From contig PUMC01000013.1 of assembly GCA_003552425.1 (NCBI GenBank), positions 1 to 5,132 of the forward strand: a stretch of 5,132 nucleotides of DNA, in the 5' to 3' direction. The position numbers and the translations under genes are program-made. Of the stretch, positions 4,616 to 5,132 are shown one piece after another (position 1 is the first letter of the stretch; the number at the start of each line of letters is the position of its first letter). The notes under the pieces are model-generated. The model made no database searches, had not been told where the DNA came from, and saw only the letters and a program-made list of their open reading frames with translations. Source of the stretch: Candidatus Acetothermia bacterium (GTDB lineage: Bacteria; Bipolaricaulota; Bipolaricaulia; Bipolaricaulales; Bipolaricaulaceae).

Positions 4616-5132
4616 GTGAGGCTCGGCTACCCGTGCATCAACCTGGGGCTTCCGTGCAGACCGAGCCGGACGTTCCGTCTGGCCTCGCTGAGCGAGGAAC
4701 GACTGCTGGCAACCGTGGCGGGGAATCTGTCCTGCCTCGAGGAGATCGTACGGTGGAATGCTGCGCATGGCCTTCTGTTCCTCCGGATCACGAGCGATCT
4801 CGTTCCGTTCGCCTCACACCCGGAGAACGTCTATCCGTGGGAGGAACAGTTCGGGGATGACCTCGCCCGCATCGGGGCGCTCATCCGGAGCTTCGCGATG
4901 CGCATCTCCTTTCACCCCGATCCGTTCGTGGTGCTCAACGCGCTGCGGCCTGAGGTGCGCGCTGCGAGTGTGGCCGAGCTTCGGTACCACACGCGCATGC
5001 TGGATCTTCTGGGGTTGGACAGATCGGCGAAGATCCAGCTCCACGTTGGCGGTGTCTACGGGGACAAGGAAGCGGCGATGCACCGGTTTGTGCACGAGGT
5101 GGGGGGGCTGCCGGACGGGATCCGTGAGCGAC
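4616..5132 (+). CDS. uvsE: UV damage endonuclease UvsE/UVDE, N-terminal part (3' partial)
   Basis: The GTG start at 4616 gives 172 residues before the window ends; the family is usually about 280-320 residues, so roughly half to 60% is present. UVDE is a metal-dependent TIM-barrel enzyme that nicks DNA 5' to UV photoproducts and other lesions, starting excision repair in the cytoplasm. The start (M/V)RLGYPCINL is the family signature. LFLRITSDLVPFASHP (54-69) contains H68, RISFHPDPFVVLN (96-108) contains H100, and KIQLHVGGVYGDK (139-151) contains H143. These three correspond to metal ligands H69, H101 and H143 of the Thermus thermophilus enzyme. The SVAELRYHTRMLDLLG helix (118-133) is also typical. 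The dipeptide that probes the lesion in the Thermus enzyme (Q104-Y105) is Pro103-Phe104 here. Non-ATG start use is supported by a good ribosome site. The shadow reading frames on the opposite strand were discarded. Confidence 0.93.
   Translation, partial: MRLGYPCINLGLPCRPSRTFRLASLSEERLLATVAGNLSCLEEIVRWNAAHGLLFLRITSDLVPFASHPENVYPWEEQFGDDLARIGALIRSFAMRISFHPDPFVVLNALRPEVRAASVAELRYHTRMLDLLGLDRSAKIQLHVGGVYGDKEAAMHRFVHEVGGLPDGIRER

Noticed and set aside
4375..4860. 161-codon plus-strand frame overlapping the small minus-strand gene and the start of uvsE
   Set aside because: It conflicts with the UvsE frame, whose motifs are clear; the product has no family features.

Overview
This is a GC-rich bacterial fragment holding four recognisable coding regions and one patch of gene debris. 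The organism cannot be named from the sequence alone. The mix of a large secreted protein built of Ig-like domains with a FlgD-like C-terminus, a secreted right-handed beta-helix protein, and a UvsE-type endonuclease would suit an uncultured thermophile-rich lineage such as Candidatus Bipolaricaulota. That is an impression from protein style, not a phylogenetic result.

Layout from left to right. (1) 1-1305, plus strand: the C-terminal 434 residues of a large exported multi-domain beta-sandwich protein whose start lies outside the window, followed by a strong hairpin. (2) 1495-2538, plus strand: a well-formed promoter and ribosome binding site, then a complete secreted beta-helix protein of 331 residues with a regular cysteine ladder. 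(3) 2539-3284: about 750 bases with no intact gene. It holds a fragment of the 5' part of a family 2 glycosyltransferase gene, a decayed IS1182-type transposase piece with an in-frame stop, an imperfect hairpin, and a frame-switched remnant that may be a winged-helix regulator. (4) 3295-4101, plus strand: an intact family 2 glycosyltransferase whose 5' part is about 88% identical at DNA level to the fragment 750 bases upstream. (5) 4204-4533, minus strand: a small protein of the kind usually found behind a lipoprotein signal, but with no signal visible. (6) 4616-5132, plus strand: the N-terminal 172 residues of a UV damage endonuclease (UvsE/UVDE), cut by the window end.

The genes do not form one operon. 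The two secreted proteins belong to the cell surface or exterior and the glycosyltransferase probably acts in polysaccharide or glycolipid synthesis. The small minus-strand gene converges on the glycosyltransferase and diverges from uvsE. The main interest is the recombination scar between the beta-helix gene and the glycosyltransferase, the cysteine ladder of the beta-helix protein, and a substitution in a DNA-probing position of the UvsE protein. I see no CRISPR array, tRNA, rRNA or convincing new multi-gene system.
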